In this document: positions 17,594 to 26,117 of the stretch, in pieces
How positions within the stretch are numbered: position 1 is the stretch's first letter
Layout of the letters: every line of letters starts with the position of its first letter
Origin: Mucilaginibacter cryoferens
Lineage (GTDB): Bacteria > Bacteroidota > Bacteroidia > Sphingobacteriales > Sphingobacteriaceae
Length of the DNA stretch: 64,000 bases
Assembly (NCBI RefSeq): GCF_014205845.1
Contig: NZ_JACHCR010000027.1
Span: 1 to 64,000, forward strand
Direction of reading: 5' to 3'
The notes under the pieces: generated by a model
Told to the model about the DNA's origin: nothing
The model's database searches: none
Seen by the model: only the letters and a program-made list of their open reading frames with translations
Position numbers and translations under genes: made by a program

Positions 17594-19458
17594 GTACTTA
17601 TCTATCTGCCGAGAACCTTGGCCATCAATTTCATGACAACTGGTTATTTAAAAATATAACCATAGGCATTAACCGCGGCCGCAGGGTAGCGCTGGTTGGT
17701 GTTAACGGTGCCGGAAAATCAACTTTATTAAAGTTATTGGCCGGGTATATAAAACCAACTGAAGGCAAGGTGGTGCAGGCCCGCGACCTTAACATGGGTT
17801 ACCTGGAGCAAGATCCCGGCTTTAAGGATGCCGTTACCATCAGCGATTATATTTTTCATGCTGATGATGTGCAGCAACAGATGATTCGTAAATACGAAGA
17901 ACTGCTGGAAAACGACCCGGATAATGCCAAGGCGCTTGAAAAGATAATGGAAGAGATGAGCGAGGTTGATGCATGGGAGTACGAGTACAAAATAAAAACC
18001 ATTTTGGGTAGGTTGGATATTCATCATCTTAACCAGCACATCAGTACCCTATCGGGCGGGCAAAAGAAACGTTTGGCTTTGGCTAAGCTGTTGATTGAAG
18101 ATCCCGACATCTATATTTTAGATGAGCCCACCAACCACCTGGATATTGATACCATTGAGTGGCTGGAAAAATTACTAACCGACGGCTCCAAAACCATATT
18201 GATGGTTACGCACGACAGGTACTTTCTGGATAACGTTTGTAACGAGATATTGGAGATTGACCGTGGCAAAATAGTGCCTTACAACGGAACTTACGCATAC
18301 TACCTGGAGAAGAAAGCCGAGCGTGATGCATCTGACGAAGCATCCTTCCAAAAAAACAGCAACCTGCTGAGGAAAGAACTGGAATGGATGCGCCGCCAGC
18401 CACAAGCACGTGGCACCAAATCAAAAGCACGCATTGATGCTTATTACGATCTGGAGGATAAAACCAAACAAGGCGGCGCCCGCGAAAAGGTTGAACTGAG
18501 TGTTAAAACAGCGCGCCAAGGCAATAAGATAATGGAGATGGAGCACCTGTACAAAGGCTTCAACGGTAACACCTACATCAATAACTTTAGCTATGTATTT
18601 AAAAAAGGCGACAGGATTGGTTTAGCCGGTAAAAACGGCACAGGTAAATCAACCTTATTAAACCTTATTACCGGCGGCTTACAACCCGATAAAGGTACTA
18701 TTGTAAAAGGCGAAACTACAGTGATAGGCTATTTCCATCAATCGGGTATTGTATTTAAGGATGATGAGCGGGTGATAGACATCGTTAAAAACGTGGCCGA
18801 ATTTATAACCATGGCCGATGGTAAAATGATCTCGGCCTCGGCCCTGCTTACCTTATTCCTGTTCCCTCCTGCCAAGCAATATGGCTTTATATCTAAACTG
18901 AGCGGTGGCGAAAAGAAACGCTTGCAGTTGATGAGCATCCTGATGAAGAACCCTAATTTTCTGATACTGGATGAGCCTACCAATGATTTGGATATAGATA
19001 CCCTAAACGTTTTGGAAGAGTTTTTAACCAACTATTCGGGTATATTAATGATGGTATCGCACGATAGGTATTTACTGGATAAACTAACCGACCAGCTATT
19101 TATTATGGAAGGTGAAGGTCATGTACGTATCTATAATGGCAACTACTCATCGTACCGGGTAGAGCTGGATGAAGCCAAACAATTGAATAAAAAAGGTACT
19201 GTAGCCCCTGCTCCTGCTGCTACCCCGGTTGCTAAAAAAAGCAAGCTGAACTTTAAAGAAGCTAAGGAACTGGAGACTATAGAAGCCGAAATAACCGTTA
19301 TAGAAAACAGCATAAAAGACAAAACCGACCAGTTAAACAAGGTAGGTATTGAACTTGCAAAGCTTAACGAGATTATGGCACAGATAGCCGATCTGAATAA
19401 AAAATTAGACAGCAAAAGTGCCCGTTGGATTGAACTAACTGAGTTAAAAGAAGCATAA
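17590..19458 (+). CDS. ABC-F family ATPase (Uup-like)
   Basis: A soluble ATPase of 622 residues with two ABC domains and no membrane part. The first has Walker A VGVNGAGKST, signature LSGGQKKRLALAK and Walker B IYILDEPTNHLD. The second has AGKNGTGKST, LSGGEKKRLQL and LILDEPTNDLD. The domains are joined by a charged linker, and a C-terminal coiled coil (about 555 to 622) follows an Ala/Pro stretch, as in Uup. ABC-F proteins act on ribosomes or, for Uup, on branched DNA; which applies here is unknown. The start is GTG, overlapping the previous stop. Confidence 0.93.
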   Translation: MSTYLSAENLGHQFHDNWLFKNITIGINRGRRVALVGVNGAGKSTLLKLLAGYIKPTEGKVVQARDLNMGYLEQDPGFKDAVTISDYIFHADDVQQQMIRKYEELLENDPDNAKALEKIMEEMSEVDAWEYEYKIKTILGRLDIHHLNQHISTLSGGQKKRLALAKLLIEDPDIYILDEPTNHLDIDTIEWLEKLLTDGSKTILMVTHDRYFLDNVCNEILEIDRGKIVPYNGTYAYYLEKKAERDASDEASFQKNSNLLRKELEWMRRQPQARGTKSKARIDAYYDLEDKTKQGGAREKVELSVKTARQGNKIMEMEHLYKGFNGNTYINNFSYVFKKGDRIGLAGKNGTGKSTLLNLITGGLQPDKGTIVKGETTVIGYFHQSGIVFKDDERVIDIVKNVAEFITMADGKMISASALLTLFLFPPAKQYGFISKLSGGEKKRLQLMSILMKNPNFLILDEPTNDLDIDTLNVLEEFLTNYSGILMMVSHDRYLLDKLTDQLFIMEGEGHVRIYNGNYSSYRVELDEAKQLNKKGTVAPAPAATPVAKKSKLNFKEAKELETIEAEITVIENSIKDKTDQLNKVGIELAKLNEIMAQIADLNKKLDSKSARWIELTELKEA

Positions 19459-19459
19459 A

Positions 19460-19705
19460 ATGAAAATATCAGATATTATAGCATCTATAGGTGTTATCAT
19501 CCTTTTGATAGCCTTTGTACTTAATTTAACAGATAAACTATCTGCCAAAAGCAGGGCATACATGTTCCTGAACCTATTGGGAGCCGGCACTTGTTGCTAT
19601 GCCTCGTATATGGTAAGCTTCTACCCTTTTGTGGCATTAGAAGGCGTTTGGGGCACTGTAGCACTGGTATCGCTATTAAGAGTTCCACGTGGAACATCGG
19701 TGTAA
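19460..19705 (+). CDS. CBU_0592-like small membrane protein
   Basis: An 81-residue protein with about two or three transmembrane segments (residues 7 to 24, 33 to 52 and 56 to 74). Features such as GAGTCCYASYMVSFYPFV fit the CBU_0592 family of unknown function. It starts one base after the ABC-F stop, so it is probably the last gene of that operon. The final codons (VPRGTSV) are encoded by a parS-like palindrome at 19681, so coding sequence and binding site overlap. Confidence 0.8.
   Translation: MKISDIIASIGVIILLIAFVLNLTDKLSAKSRAYMFLNLLGAGTCCYASYMVSFYPFVALEGVWGTVALVSLLRVPRGTSV
19681..19696. promoter_or_regulatory. parS-like palindrome 1
   Basis: Contains GTTCCACGTGGAAC at 19682 to 19695, inside the last codons of the CBU_0592-like gene. 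It matches the ParB-binding consensus (TGTTNCACGTGAAACA) in a perfectly symmetric form. Confidence 0.75.
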
Positions 19706-19757
19706 ATAAAGTACAATCATATAATTGTTTTAAGTAAAACGACTATATAAAATCAAT

Positions 19758-19820
19758 ATTTTTTGAGAATAAGTTCGAATTTCCAGAGAATAAACTAGAA
19801 TTTTTGGAGAATAAACTATC
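19758..19820 (+). repeat. Three 21-bp iterons (GAGAATAA)
   Basis: GAGAATAA begins at 19765, 19786 and 19807, exactly 21 bases apart. Each copy is preceded by a T-rich run and followed by a variant of AACTAGAATT. The DNA around them is very AT-rich and lies between parS-like sites 1 and 2. Confidence 0.65.
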
Positions 19821-19878
19821 AACTTTTATATAACTAATTGCAACTAACGAATAAGTACATTAAAACCTGCAATAACAA

Positions 19879-19894
19879 CGTTCCACGTGGAACA
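19879..19894. promoter_or_regulatory. parS-like palindrome 2
   Basis: CGTTCCACGTGGAACA. Its centre lies 77 bases before that of the third site. Confidence 0.8.
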
Positions 19895-19944
19895 TATACT
19901 TTAAAACAGGCAGCGCTTCTTCGTTAGTTAAACAAATACAATAC

Positions 19945-19982
19945 TTATCTATCAACGTTCCACGTGGAACGTTGATAGATAA
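19945..19982. promoter_or_regulatory. parS-like palindrome 3, extended to 38 bp
   Basis: The core GTTCCACGTGGAAC (19957 to 19970) is the centre of a perfect 38-base palindrome. Flanking TTATCTATCAAC is matched by GTTGATAGATAA. None of the other three sites is extended in this way. Confidence 0.8.
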
Positions 19983-20033
19983 AAGAACTATTCAGCTATC
20001 ATTATTGGGCTGATTTTAACACCAGAATTTTAC

Positions 20034-20049
20034 TGTTCCACGTGGAACA
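20034..20049. promoter_or_regulatory. parS-like palindrome 4
   Basis: TGTTCCACGTGGAACA, a perfect 16-base palindrome ending 12 bases before the mnmG ATG and just ahead of a GGAGG ribosome-binding site. Protein bound here could also affect mnmG expression. Confidence 0.85.
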
Positions 20050-20061
20050 TGGAGGTATAAA

Positions 20062-21924
20062 ATGTTTAGGAAATACAATGTAATTGTAGTTGGTGCCGGG
20101 CACGCGGGCTGTGAAGCTGCCGCTGCTGCTGCCAATTTGGGATCGTCTGTTTTGCTTATTACCATGAATATGGGCGTAATTGCACAGATGAGTTGTAACC
20201 CTGCTATGGGTGGTGTTGCCAAGGGGCAAATAGTACGGGAGATAGATGCACTGGGTGGATACTCGGGTATTATTACCGATAAAACATCCATCCAATTCAG
20301 GATGCTCAATCAATCAAAAGGCCCCGCTATGTGGAGCCCCAGAGCACAAAGCGACAGGATGCGCTTTGCCGAAGAATGGCGCCTGGCACTGGAACGTACC
20401 CCCAATGTAGATTTTTGGCAAGACACTGTTTCGTCGCTCCTGGTGAAAGGAAACACCGTTGCCGGTGTACGTACATCACTGGGTGTAGAGATAGAAGCAG
20501 ATGCCGTTGTACTTACTAACGGTACCTTTTTAAATGGCATCATCCACATTGGCGAAAAGAAATTTGGTGGTGGCCGTGCCGGTGAAAAATCGGCAACAGG
20601 CCTTACCGAACAACTGAGCGAACTGGGCTTTGATGCCGGCAGAATGAAGACCGGTACCCCACCCCGCATTGATGGCCGCAGCCTTAATTACTCCCTCATG
20701 GAAGAACAATGGGGCGATGCAGAACGTGGCAGATTCTCTTACACCGATGTAGAGATGATAGAACAGCAACGCTGCTGCTGGATAACCTATACCAATACCA
20801 ATGTACACGAAACCTTAAAAGAAGGCTTCGAAAAATCGCCCATGTTTACCGGGAGGATTAAAGGATTAGGTCCGCGTTATTGCCCTTCTATTGAAGATAA
20901 GATTAACCGCTTTGCCGAGCGCGACCGTCACCAGATATTTGTAGAACCCGAAGGATTAAACACCGTGGAGATTTACGTAAATGGTTTCTCTACCTCCCTG
21001 CCCGAGGATGTACAATATAAAGCGCTGATACAAATACCGGGTTTTGAGAAGGCCAAAATGTTTCGCCCGGGTTATGCCATCGAGTATGATTACTTCCCGC
21101 CTACCCAGTTAGGATTAACCCTGGAGACCAAACTGATCAGCAACCTATACTTTGCCGGCCAGATAAATGGAACCACCGGATACGAGGAAGCAGCATCGCA
21201 AGGCTTTATAGCAGGTATCAACGCGCACCAAAAAATACACGATAAACATGAGTTGATTTTGAAAAGATCAGAATCATACATCGGGGTACTAATTGATGAC
21301 CTGGTAACCAAAGGCACCGAAGAACCATACCGCATGTTTACCTCCAGGGCCGAACATCGCTTGTTGTTACGCCAGGATAATGCCGATATCCGCCTATCCC
21401 CTATGGGTCACGACCTCGGCCTCATCAGCGATGAGCGTTTACAAAAGGTACATCAGAAGATAAAAAACTCTGATGATATTGTAGCTTACACGCGCACCAA
21501 ATCTATCGATCCATCAAACGTAAACGGACTACTGGAAGAGTTGGGTACCTCGGCCATTAACCAGGGTGCTAAACTTTTTAATTTACTAAGCCGCCCACAG
21601 GTTGGCTTTAACGACCTTAAAAAAGCAGATACCGGATTGGAAGAATTATTATCGGCCTATGATAAAGAAACAATTGAGCAGGCTGAAATAAAAATCAAAT
21701 ATGAGAGTTACTTTATAAAAGAAATGGAAATTGTAGACCGGATGAAAAAAATGGAAGACCGGGAGATCAATCCAAATTTCGATTATCATACTTTGGTATC
21801 GCTATCAAAAGAAGCTCGCGAAAAACTGATGAAAATAAAACCACGCACTTTGGGCCAGGCCTCACGCATTTCGGGTGTTTCGCCGTCGGATATCTCGGTT
21901 TTGATGGTTCACGTGTCCAGATAA
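20062..21924 (+). CDS. mnmG: tRNA uridine-5-carboxymethylaminomethyl modification enzyme MnmG (GidA)
   Basis: FAD enzyme that with MnmE modifies the wobble uridine of several tRNAs. It has 620 residues, the normal length. The FAD motif is GAGHAG (residues 11 to 16), followed by [20 protein letters not shown] and [15 protein letters not shown], both family signatures. The C-terminal helical domain ends in [13 protein letters not shown]. The ATG at 20062 follows a GGAGG site. In many bacteria this gene borders the replication origin, which fits the parS-like sites immediately upstream. Confidence 0.97.
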   Translation: MFRKYNVIVVGAGHAGCEAAAAAANLGSSVLLITMNMGVIAQMSCNPAMGGVAKGQIVREIDALGGYSGIITDKTSIQFRMLNQSKGPAMWSPRAQSDRMRFAEEWRLALERTPNVDFWQDTVSSLLVKGNTVAGVRTSLGVEIEADAVVLTNGTFLNGIIHIGEKKFGGGRAGEKSATGLTEQLSELGFDAGRMKTGTPPRIDGRSLNYSLMEEQWGDAERGRFSYTDVEMIEQQRCCWITYTNTNVHETLKEGFEKSPMFTGRIKGLGPRYCPSIEDKINRFAERDRHQIFVEPEGLNTVEIYVNGFSTSLPEDVQYKALIQIPGFEKAKMFRPGYAIEYDYFPPTQLGLTLETKLISNLYFAGQINGTTGYEEAASQGFIAGINAHQKIHDKHELILKRSESYIGVLIDDLVTKGTEEPYRMFTSRAEHRLLLRQDNADIRLSPMGHDLGLISDERLQKVHQKIKNSDDIVAYTRTKSIDPSNVNGLLEELGTSAINQGAKLFNLLSRPQVGFNDLKKADTGLEELLSAYDKETIEQAEIKIKYESYFIKEMEIVDRMKKMEDREINPNFDYHTLVSLSKEAREKLMKIKPRTLGQASRISGVSPSDISVLMVHVSR

Positions 21925-22039
21925 TACATAAAGCGCTGATAATTAATTAATTATAAAATATCGTTTTAAATCAATTATTTTAGATTTTTAATATTACGGT
22001 TCATAAAAACATAAAAATCGCTTATATCGCCTAAAAACC

Positions 22040-23686
22040 ATGTTAAATAAAAAATCGGTCAATTTTCACAATTTTCTGTTCTACATTTTTGTCGCTTTTA
22101 TGATTATTGGCTGTGCTGCCCAGCAACAACCCCAGGGAGGGCCACGAGATGTGACTCCTCCTGTTTTGGTGAAGGCATTGCCGGCAAACAAAACCAGAAA
22201 TTTTGCAGCCAAAGAAATTAACCTGGAATTTGACGAGTTTATAAAACTGGCCAATCAATACACCGAAATTACCATGAGCCCAGCCATGGATAAACAGCCG
22301 GAGTACTCCGCCAACAAAAAACACCTGCGCATCGTTTTTAAAGATACCCTTCATAAAAATACCACCTACGTTATCAACTTTGGTAAAGCCATCCAGGATG
22401 TGAACGAAAGTAATGTGATGAAAAATTTCACCTACGTATTTTCAACCGGTCCGCATATCGATTCGCTGAGTATCTCGGGAACAGTAAGCAATACCCTCAC
22501 CCAGGAAAAAGAAAAAGATGTAACCGTAATGCTTTTCCCGTTGAAACAGGACTCCCTCCTGTTCGGCAAAAAGAAGCCATCTATTTACACCACCACAGAT
22601 TCATCGGGCAATTTTAGTTTAAACAACCTGCATGAAGACCAGTATCGTATTTACGCCCTAAAAGAAGCCAGCCCCGACAAGATATTTAATAACGACAACG
22701 AGTTAATCGCTTTTTTAAAGAAACCCATAAACCTAACCACAGATACCGCTAACGTTAAGCTAAACTTATTTAAGCAATTTCCAGAAAAATTCAGGTTTGC
22801 AGAAAAACGGTTCGACACTGATGGTAAAATGTTGTTTGTTTTTAATAAGGCACTTTTAAATCCATCACTTAAGATACTTTACCCCGCAGATCTCAATAAC
22901 CAGAAATATGTAGACTTTAGCAAAACCAAGGATACCGCTTCTGTTTATGTAAAAAATATGAATTTCGATTCTGTACGGGTGGCGGTTTACGATAATAACA
23001 AACCCGTTGATACCACCTATTTACTAAAAGGTAAAAAAGAAAGTTTTGTACGGGTATTCTCCTTTAAGTACAACGTATCTAACGAAAAGCTAAAGCCCGG
23101 TAACGATTTAAAAATTACCAGTAACCTGCCTATCGACAACATCGAAAACACACAGATCACCCTAAAGGAAGACTCCATAGGTTTAGGAACATCCGATTAT
23201 ACCCTAACAAAAGATACCGGGAACGTTAAAACCCTAACCCTCAAATACCGCTGGCGCCAAAATGCCAAATATGAGCTGATATTTGCCGAAGGAGCTTTCA
23301 CCGATATTTACGGCGATAAAAACAAATACGCTATAAAAAAATTCAAGGTAGATAAACCCGAAAACTATAGTTCTTTAACTTTAAAAGTTACGGTACCCGA
23401 TACCTCTAAAGCTTATGTAGTAGAATTGCTGAACGAACAAAAAGTGGTACTGGAAAGCAACGCCATAACCAAAAGCGGGCCGGTAGCCTATAAAAATATT
23501 TTAACCGGCAAATACATTGTAAGGGTTATTTACGATGAAAACCGCAACGGCAAATGGGATAGTGGTAACGTACACCTTAAAAAACAACCCGAAAATACCT
23601 GGGTAAACGAAAAAGAGATAGTATTACGCCCCAATTGGGAAGCCGAAGAGCCCATTGTAGTGCCCAAGGAGCACGTTACTCCTTAA
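22040..23686 (+). CDS. Ig-like domain lipoprotein
   Basis: A predicted lipoprotein of 548 residues. A long N-terminal hydrophobic stretch ends in the lipobox FMIIGC with C25 as acylation site, followed by QQQPQGGPRDVTPPVLVKA. An SbsA/Ig-like domain (about 40 to 130) contains INLEFDEFIKL and YVINFGKAIQDVNE. Later regions look like repeated beta-sandwich domains. This architecture is common in Bacteroidota but the role is unknown; it is presumably a surface or periplasmic protein. The 3' end overlaps the convergent carbonic anhydrase gene by 11 bases. Confidence 0.85.
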   Translation: MLNKKSVNFHNFLFYIFVAFMIIGCAAQQQPQGGPRDVTPPVLVKALPANKTRNFAAKEINLEFDEFIKLANQYTEITMSPAMDKQPEYSANKKHLRIVFKDTLHKNTTYVINFGKAIQDVNESNVMKNFTYVFSTGPHIDSLSISGTVSNTLTQEKEKDVTVMLFPLKQDSLLFGKKKPSIYTTTDSSGNFSLNNLHEDQYRIYALKEASPDKIFNNDNELIAFLKKPINLTTDTANVKLNLFKQFPEKFRFAEKRFDTDGKMLFVFNKALLNPSLKILYPADLNNQKYVDFSKTKDTASVYVKNMNFDSVRVAVYDNNKPVDTTYLLKGKKESFVRVFSFKYNVSNEKLKPGNDLKITSNLPIDNIENTQITLKEDSIGLGTSDYTLTKDTGNVKTLTLKYRWRQNAKYELIFAEGAFTDIYGDKNKYAIKKFKVDKPENYSSLTLKVTVPDTSKAYVVELLNEQKVVLESNAITKSGPVAYKNILTGKYIVRVIYDENRNGKWDSGNVHLKKQPENTWVNEKEIVLRPNWEAEEPIVVPKEHVTP

Positions 23687-24188
23687 ACCAACCCGAATAC
23701 ATGATATAATTTTTTGGAAGCTGCTTAAGCAGCGCCATTTGCTCGTCTGTTAAAGGCTTAATTTTTTTGGCCGGTATGCCCGCGTATAAAAAACCCGTTT
23801 CGCAAATGGTGTTTTCCAGTACCACGGCACCGGCTGCTATAATCACAAACTCGTTTACCACCGCATTATCCATCACTATGGCACCCATGCCTACCAGCGT
23901 ATGATTATGCAGCGTACAACCGTGTACCAGCGCGTTATGCCCTATAGATACATTACTGCCAATGTTTGTAGGCGCTTTTAAATAGGTGGCGTGTATAACA
24001 GCGCCATCCTGTATATTGGTGTTATCGCCTATTTTAATGTAATGTACATCGCCGCGAATAACGGCGTTAAACCAAACAGAACAATTGCTGCCCATCACCA
24101 CATCACCAACAATGGTAGCGTTATCGGCAATAAAACAATCCTCTCCCCAAATGGGGCTTTTATCTTTTACGGGTAATATCAGTGGCAT
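23676..24188 (-). CDS. Gamma carbonic anhydrase family protein
   Basis: A left-handed beta-helix protein of 170 residues of the gamma carbonic anhydrase/YrdA type. Hexapeptide repeats run from about residue 12 to 140. Zinc-binding histidines are in GAVIHATY and in IGHNALVHGC. Proteins of this type may hydrate CO2, but many lack measured activity. It reads away from tRNA-Gly and overlaps the preceding convergent gene at its 3' end. Confidence 0.93.
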   Translation of the reverse strand: MPLILPVKDKSPIWGEDCFIADNATIVGDVVMGSNCSVWFNAVIRGDVHYIKIGDNTNIQDGAVIHATYLKAPTNIGSNVSIGHNALVHGCTLHNHTLVGMGAIVMDNAVVNEFVIIAAGAVVLENTICETGFLYAGIPAKKIKPLTDEQMALLKQLPKNYIMYSGWFKE

Positions 24189-24244
24189 ATCTTTTTTAAT
24201 TATTGATTGATGTACTTTTTATTTATGTTTGAAAACAAATTTAA

Positions 24245-24317
24245 GCGGAAATAGCTCAGCTGGTAGAGCATCAGTTTCCCAAACTGAAGGCCGCGGGTTC
24301 GAATCCCGTTTTCCGCT
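24245..24317 (+). tRNA. tRNA-Gly (anticodon CCC)
   Basis: A 73-base cloverleaf. The acceptor stem is GCGGAAA paired with TTTCCGC, with T as discriminator. The D arm is GCTCAGCTGGTAGAGC. The anticodon stem TCAGT/ACTGA encloses the loop TTCCCAA, giving anticodon CCC. The T arm contains GGTTCGAATCC. CCA is not encoded. Confidence 0.97.
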
Positions 24318-24351
24318 CAAACTCACGCTTTTATTATTCTACTCTAAATTA

Positions 24352-24600
24352 TGTCATTGCGAGTGATACCACGGCAATTAAAAGTTATAAATAATTGATT
24401 GTCAATATACTTTTTTCAGACAAAGCACCCTCGCCACCGTCATTGCGAGGTACGAAGCAATCCCCGATTTACAGAGTAGCTGTGCAAATCCGCCCTGTAA
24501 GTAGGGGATTGCTTCGTCGTACCTCCTCGCAAGGAAGGTCTTTTTTTAAGATGTCATTACTGTTTTTTCTGGGTTATCCCCGGTTGTACCTCGCAATGAC
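24352..24600. repeat. Composite REP-like repeat module, copy 2
   Basis: Bounded by TGTCATTGCGAG and CTCGCAATGACG. It contains a REP hairpin (24437 to 24538; CGAAGCAATCCCC and GGGGATTGCTTCG) and then a hairpin resembling CTGGGTTATCCCCGG. It aligns with copy 1 across about 220 bases. It ends 11 bases before the stop codon of a GIY-YIG gene. Confidence 0.8.
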
Positions 24601-24611
24601 GATACCTAGGG

Positions 24612-24917
24612 TTAACGCATATCTTCAATTAATCCTCCGTAAAGATCTAACCATTGAGCATTCATTTCAGTTATTAACCTTATCTTCTTAGCTCTGCTTC
24701 CACCCTTCAATAATTTCTCAGCAGCTATAGCTTCTTCTATATGTGCATAGCCTTTATAATAAACCAGTTTATTACAATTATACTTCGCAGTAAAACTATC
24801 GGGATAGGTTTTGTTTCTATGATCCCATATCCTGCTTATTATGTCTGACGTTACACCAATATATAACACCGAATGCGTCGTGTTAGTAATGATATAAATA
24901 TAGCCTCCTCTTCCCAT
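24612..24917 (-). CDS. GIY-YIG nuclease family protein (URI-like)
   Basis: A second single-domain GIY-YIG endonuclease, 101 residues. Y-I-Y is at residues 6 to 8, Y-I-G at 19 to 21, with R29 and E67 at the catalytic positions; KGGSRAKKI resembles the matching segment of the protein at 171. The two are clearly paralogous though diverged. Repeat modules lie on both sides (24352 to 24600 and 24995 to 25096). The bases just upstream (TGTTATTGCGGGC near 24946) loosely mirror the CTCGCAATGAC downstream. The DNA target is unknown. Confidence 0.85.
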   Translation of the reverse strand: MGRGGYIYIITNTTHSVLYIGVTSDIISRIWDHRNKTYPDSFTAKYNCNKLVYYKGYAHIEEAIAAEKLLKGGSRAKKIRLITEMNAQWLDLYGGLIEDMR

Positions 24918-24994
24918 TATTAGTTATGTAATACTATAAAGCCGTGTTATTGCGGGCTATCAACGTATATTATGTGTATCTATTAGCTTTAATC

Positions 24995-25096
24995 ACCCTC
25001 ATTTCGAGGTACGAAGCAATCCCCGATTTACAGGGTCGCTCTGAAAATCCGCCTTGTAAGTTGGGGATTGCTTCGTCGTACCTCCTCGCAAGGACG
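24995..25096. repeat. REP hairpin upstream of the second GIY-YIG gene
   Basis: Arms GAGGTACGAAGCAATCCCC and GGGGATTGCTTCGTCGTACC surround a 45-base centre that resembles that of the copy at 24437. It ends in CTCGCAAGGACGG. Confidence 0.8.
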
Positions 25097-25115
25097 GTAC
25101 TATAATATCTACCTC

Positions 25116-25733
25116 TCATTCTTCTTCTGCAAACAATTTATCCAATTCGTCAATAAATTCATCAGTAGCATGTACCGCCGGGTTATACATTTTAAGCGAT
25201 TCGGTAGTTAGCGGATATTCATCCATAAAGTTAATATCATCAAGCTTGTATAATTCAAAATCGCGCATCGTGTTTTCAAAACGATACTGATCCATGCCCC
25301 AGTATTGGAGGTATTTGGCTCTTTTTACAAATGCTTCTTCTAAAAATTCTTCGTTATTAAATATTACACCAATCTCCATAAAACCATCCTGGGCTATTTC
25401 TATTTTGTATTGCTCCAGGTGGTTAAGTACCCTAAATTTATCGGTATAAATGCCATAAGTAGGCTCATCGTCAATATGATGGTAAATACAGGCTATCTCT
25501 TCGGGCAGCTGCAGCATCAGGGCTTTAAACAATAGCCAAAGTCTATTATTATCTATGTTTATCTCGGCCGAAAAAACAAAAGGCAGTTCGGTACCAGGGT
25601 TTGGTTTCAAGGTATAACCTTCCACTATATTAGCATTCGCCCTTTCGGCAATACGCTTCAATATGGCATCTTCCTGGGGTACTTCGTTTGGCCGGGCAGT
25701 GCGGATGGTAGGTGGCAGCAGCAGTGGTTTCAT
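25116..25733 (-). CDS. Hypothetical protein
   Basis: A 205-residue acidic, soluble protein I do not recognise. It has no signal peptide or membrane segment. Aromatic-rich stretches such as NRLWLLFKALMLQLPEEIA and AKYLQYWGMDQYRFENTM, and the acidic C-terminus DELDKLFAEEE, are its main features. It is flanked on both sides by REP-like repeats and has no obvious operon partner. Codon use looks like that of neighbouring genes. Confidence 0.65.
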   Translation of the reverse strand: MKPLLLPPTIRTARPNEVPQEDAILKRIAERANANIVEGYTLKPNPGTELPFVFSAEINIDNNRLWLLFKALMLQLPEEIACIYHHIDDEPTYGIYTDKFRVLNHLEQYKIEIAQDGFMEIGVIFNNEEFLEEAFVKRAKYLQYWGMDQYRFENTMRDFELYKLDDINFMDEYPLTTESLKMYNPAVHATDEFIDELDKLFAEEE

Positions 25734-25758
25734 TAAAAAATAAATAAATATTACACTA

Positions 25759-25854
25759 CCGTCATTGCGAGGTACGAAGCAATCCCCGACTTGCAGAGTA
25801 GCTATACAAATCCGATCTGTACAGTTCGGGATTGCTTCGTACCTTATAATGACG
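25759..25854. repeat. REP hairpin with alternative right end
   Basis: Left arm GAGGTACGAAGCAATCCC; the right arm GGGATTGCTTCGTACC ends in TTATAATGACG instead of CTCGCAA. It begins composite copy 3, which runs to about 26050. Confidence 0.75.
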
Positions 25855-25891
25855 TGATTTTAAATAATTGATTATCAAATGGTTTTTAAAC

Positions 25892-25980
25892 GTAGAGGCG
25901 CATCACATGCGTCTCACGCATGTAAATCCAACCTTGCAAATCCGATTGCCTGACGGGAGACGCATGTGATGCGCCTCTAC
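25892..25980. repeat. Perfect 24-bp inverted repeat replacing a REP
   Basis: Arms are exact 24-base reverse complements (starting GTAGAGGCGCATCACATG, ending CATGTGATGCGCCTCTAC). They occupy the place held by the REP hairpin in composite copies 1 and 2, between TTGATTATCAAATGG and the CCAGGTTAACTCTGG hairpin at about 26020. Confidence 0.8.
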
Positions 25981-26004
25981 AAAACCCCCGTTTGCAATTA
26001 CGTC

Positions 26005-26050
26005 ACTCCCGTTTTTTCCAGGTTAACTCTGGTTGTCACTCGCAATGACG
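26005..26050. repeat. Right end of composite module, copy 3
   Basis: CGTCACTCCCGTTTTTTCC, then AGGTTAACTCTGGTTGTC, then ACTCGCAATGACGC. It matches the right ends of copies 1 (13326) and 2 (24551). The remaining bases to the nadB stop show nothing else. Confidence 0.7.
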
Positions 26051-26117
26051 CATTTTTTTTACATCTTATTACTTTTTTCCAGCTATCATTGGCAAGAACG
26101 GCATCTTCTATTACACT

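Noticed and set aside
22040..24188. Possible frameshift where the lipoprotein and carbonic anhydrase genes overlap
   Set aside because: They are convergent and both complete; an 11-base convergent overlap is ordinary.
24395..24691. Plus-strand ORF across repeats and the GIY-YIG 3' end
   Set aside because: Made of REP sequence and antisense to a convincing nuclease gene.
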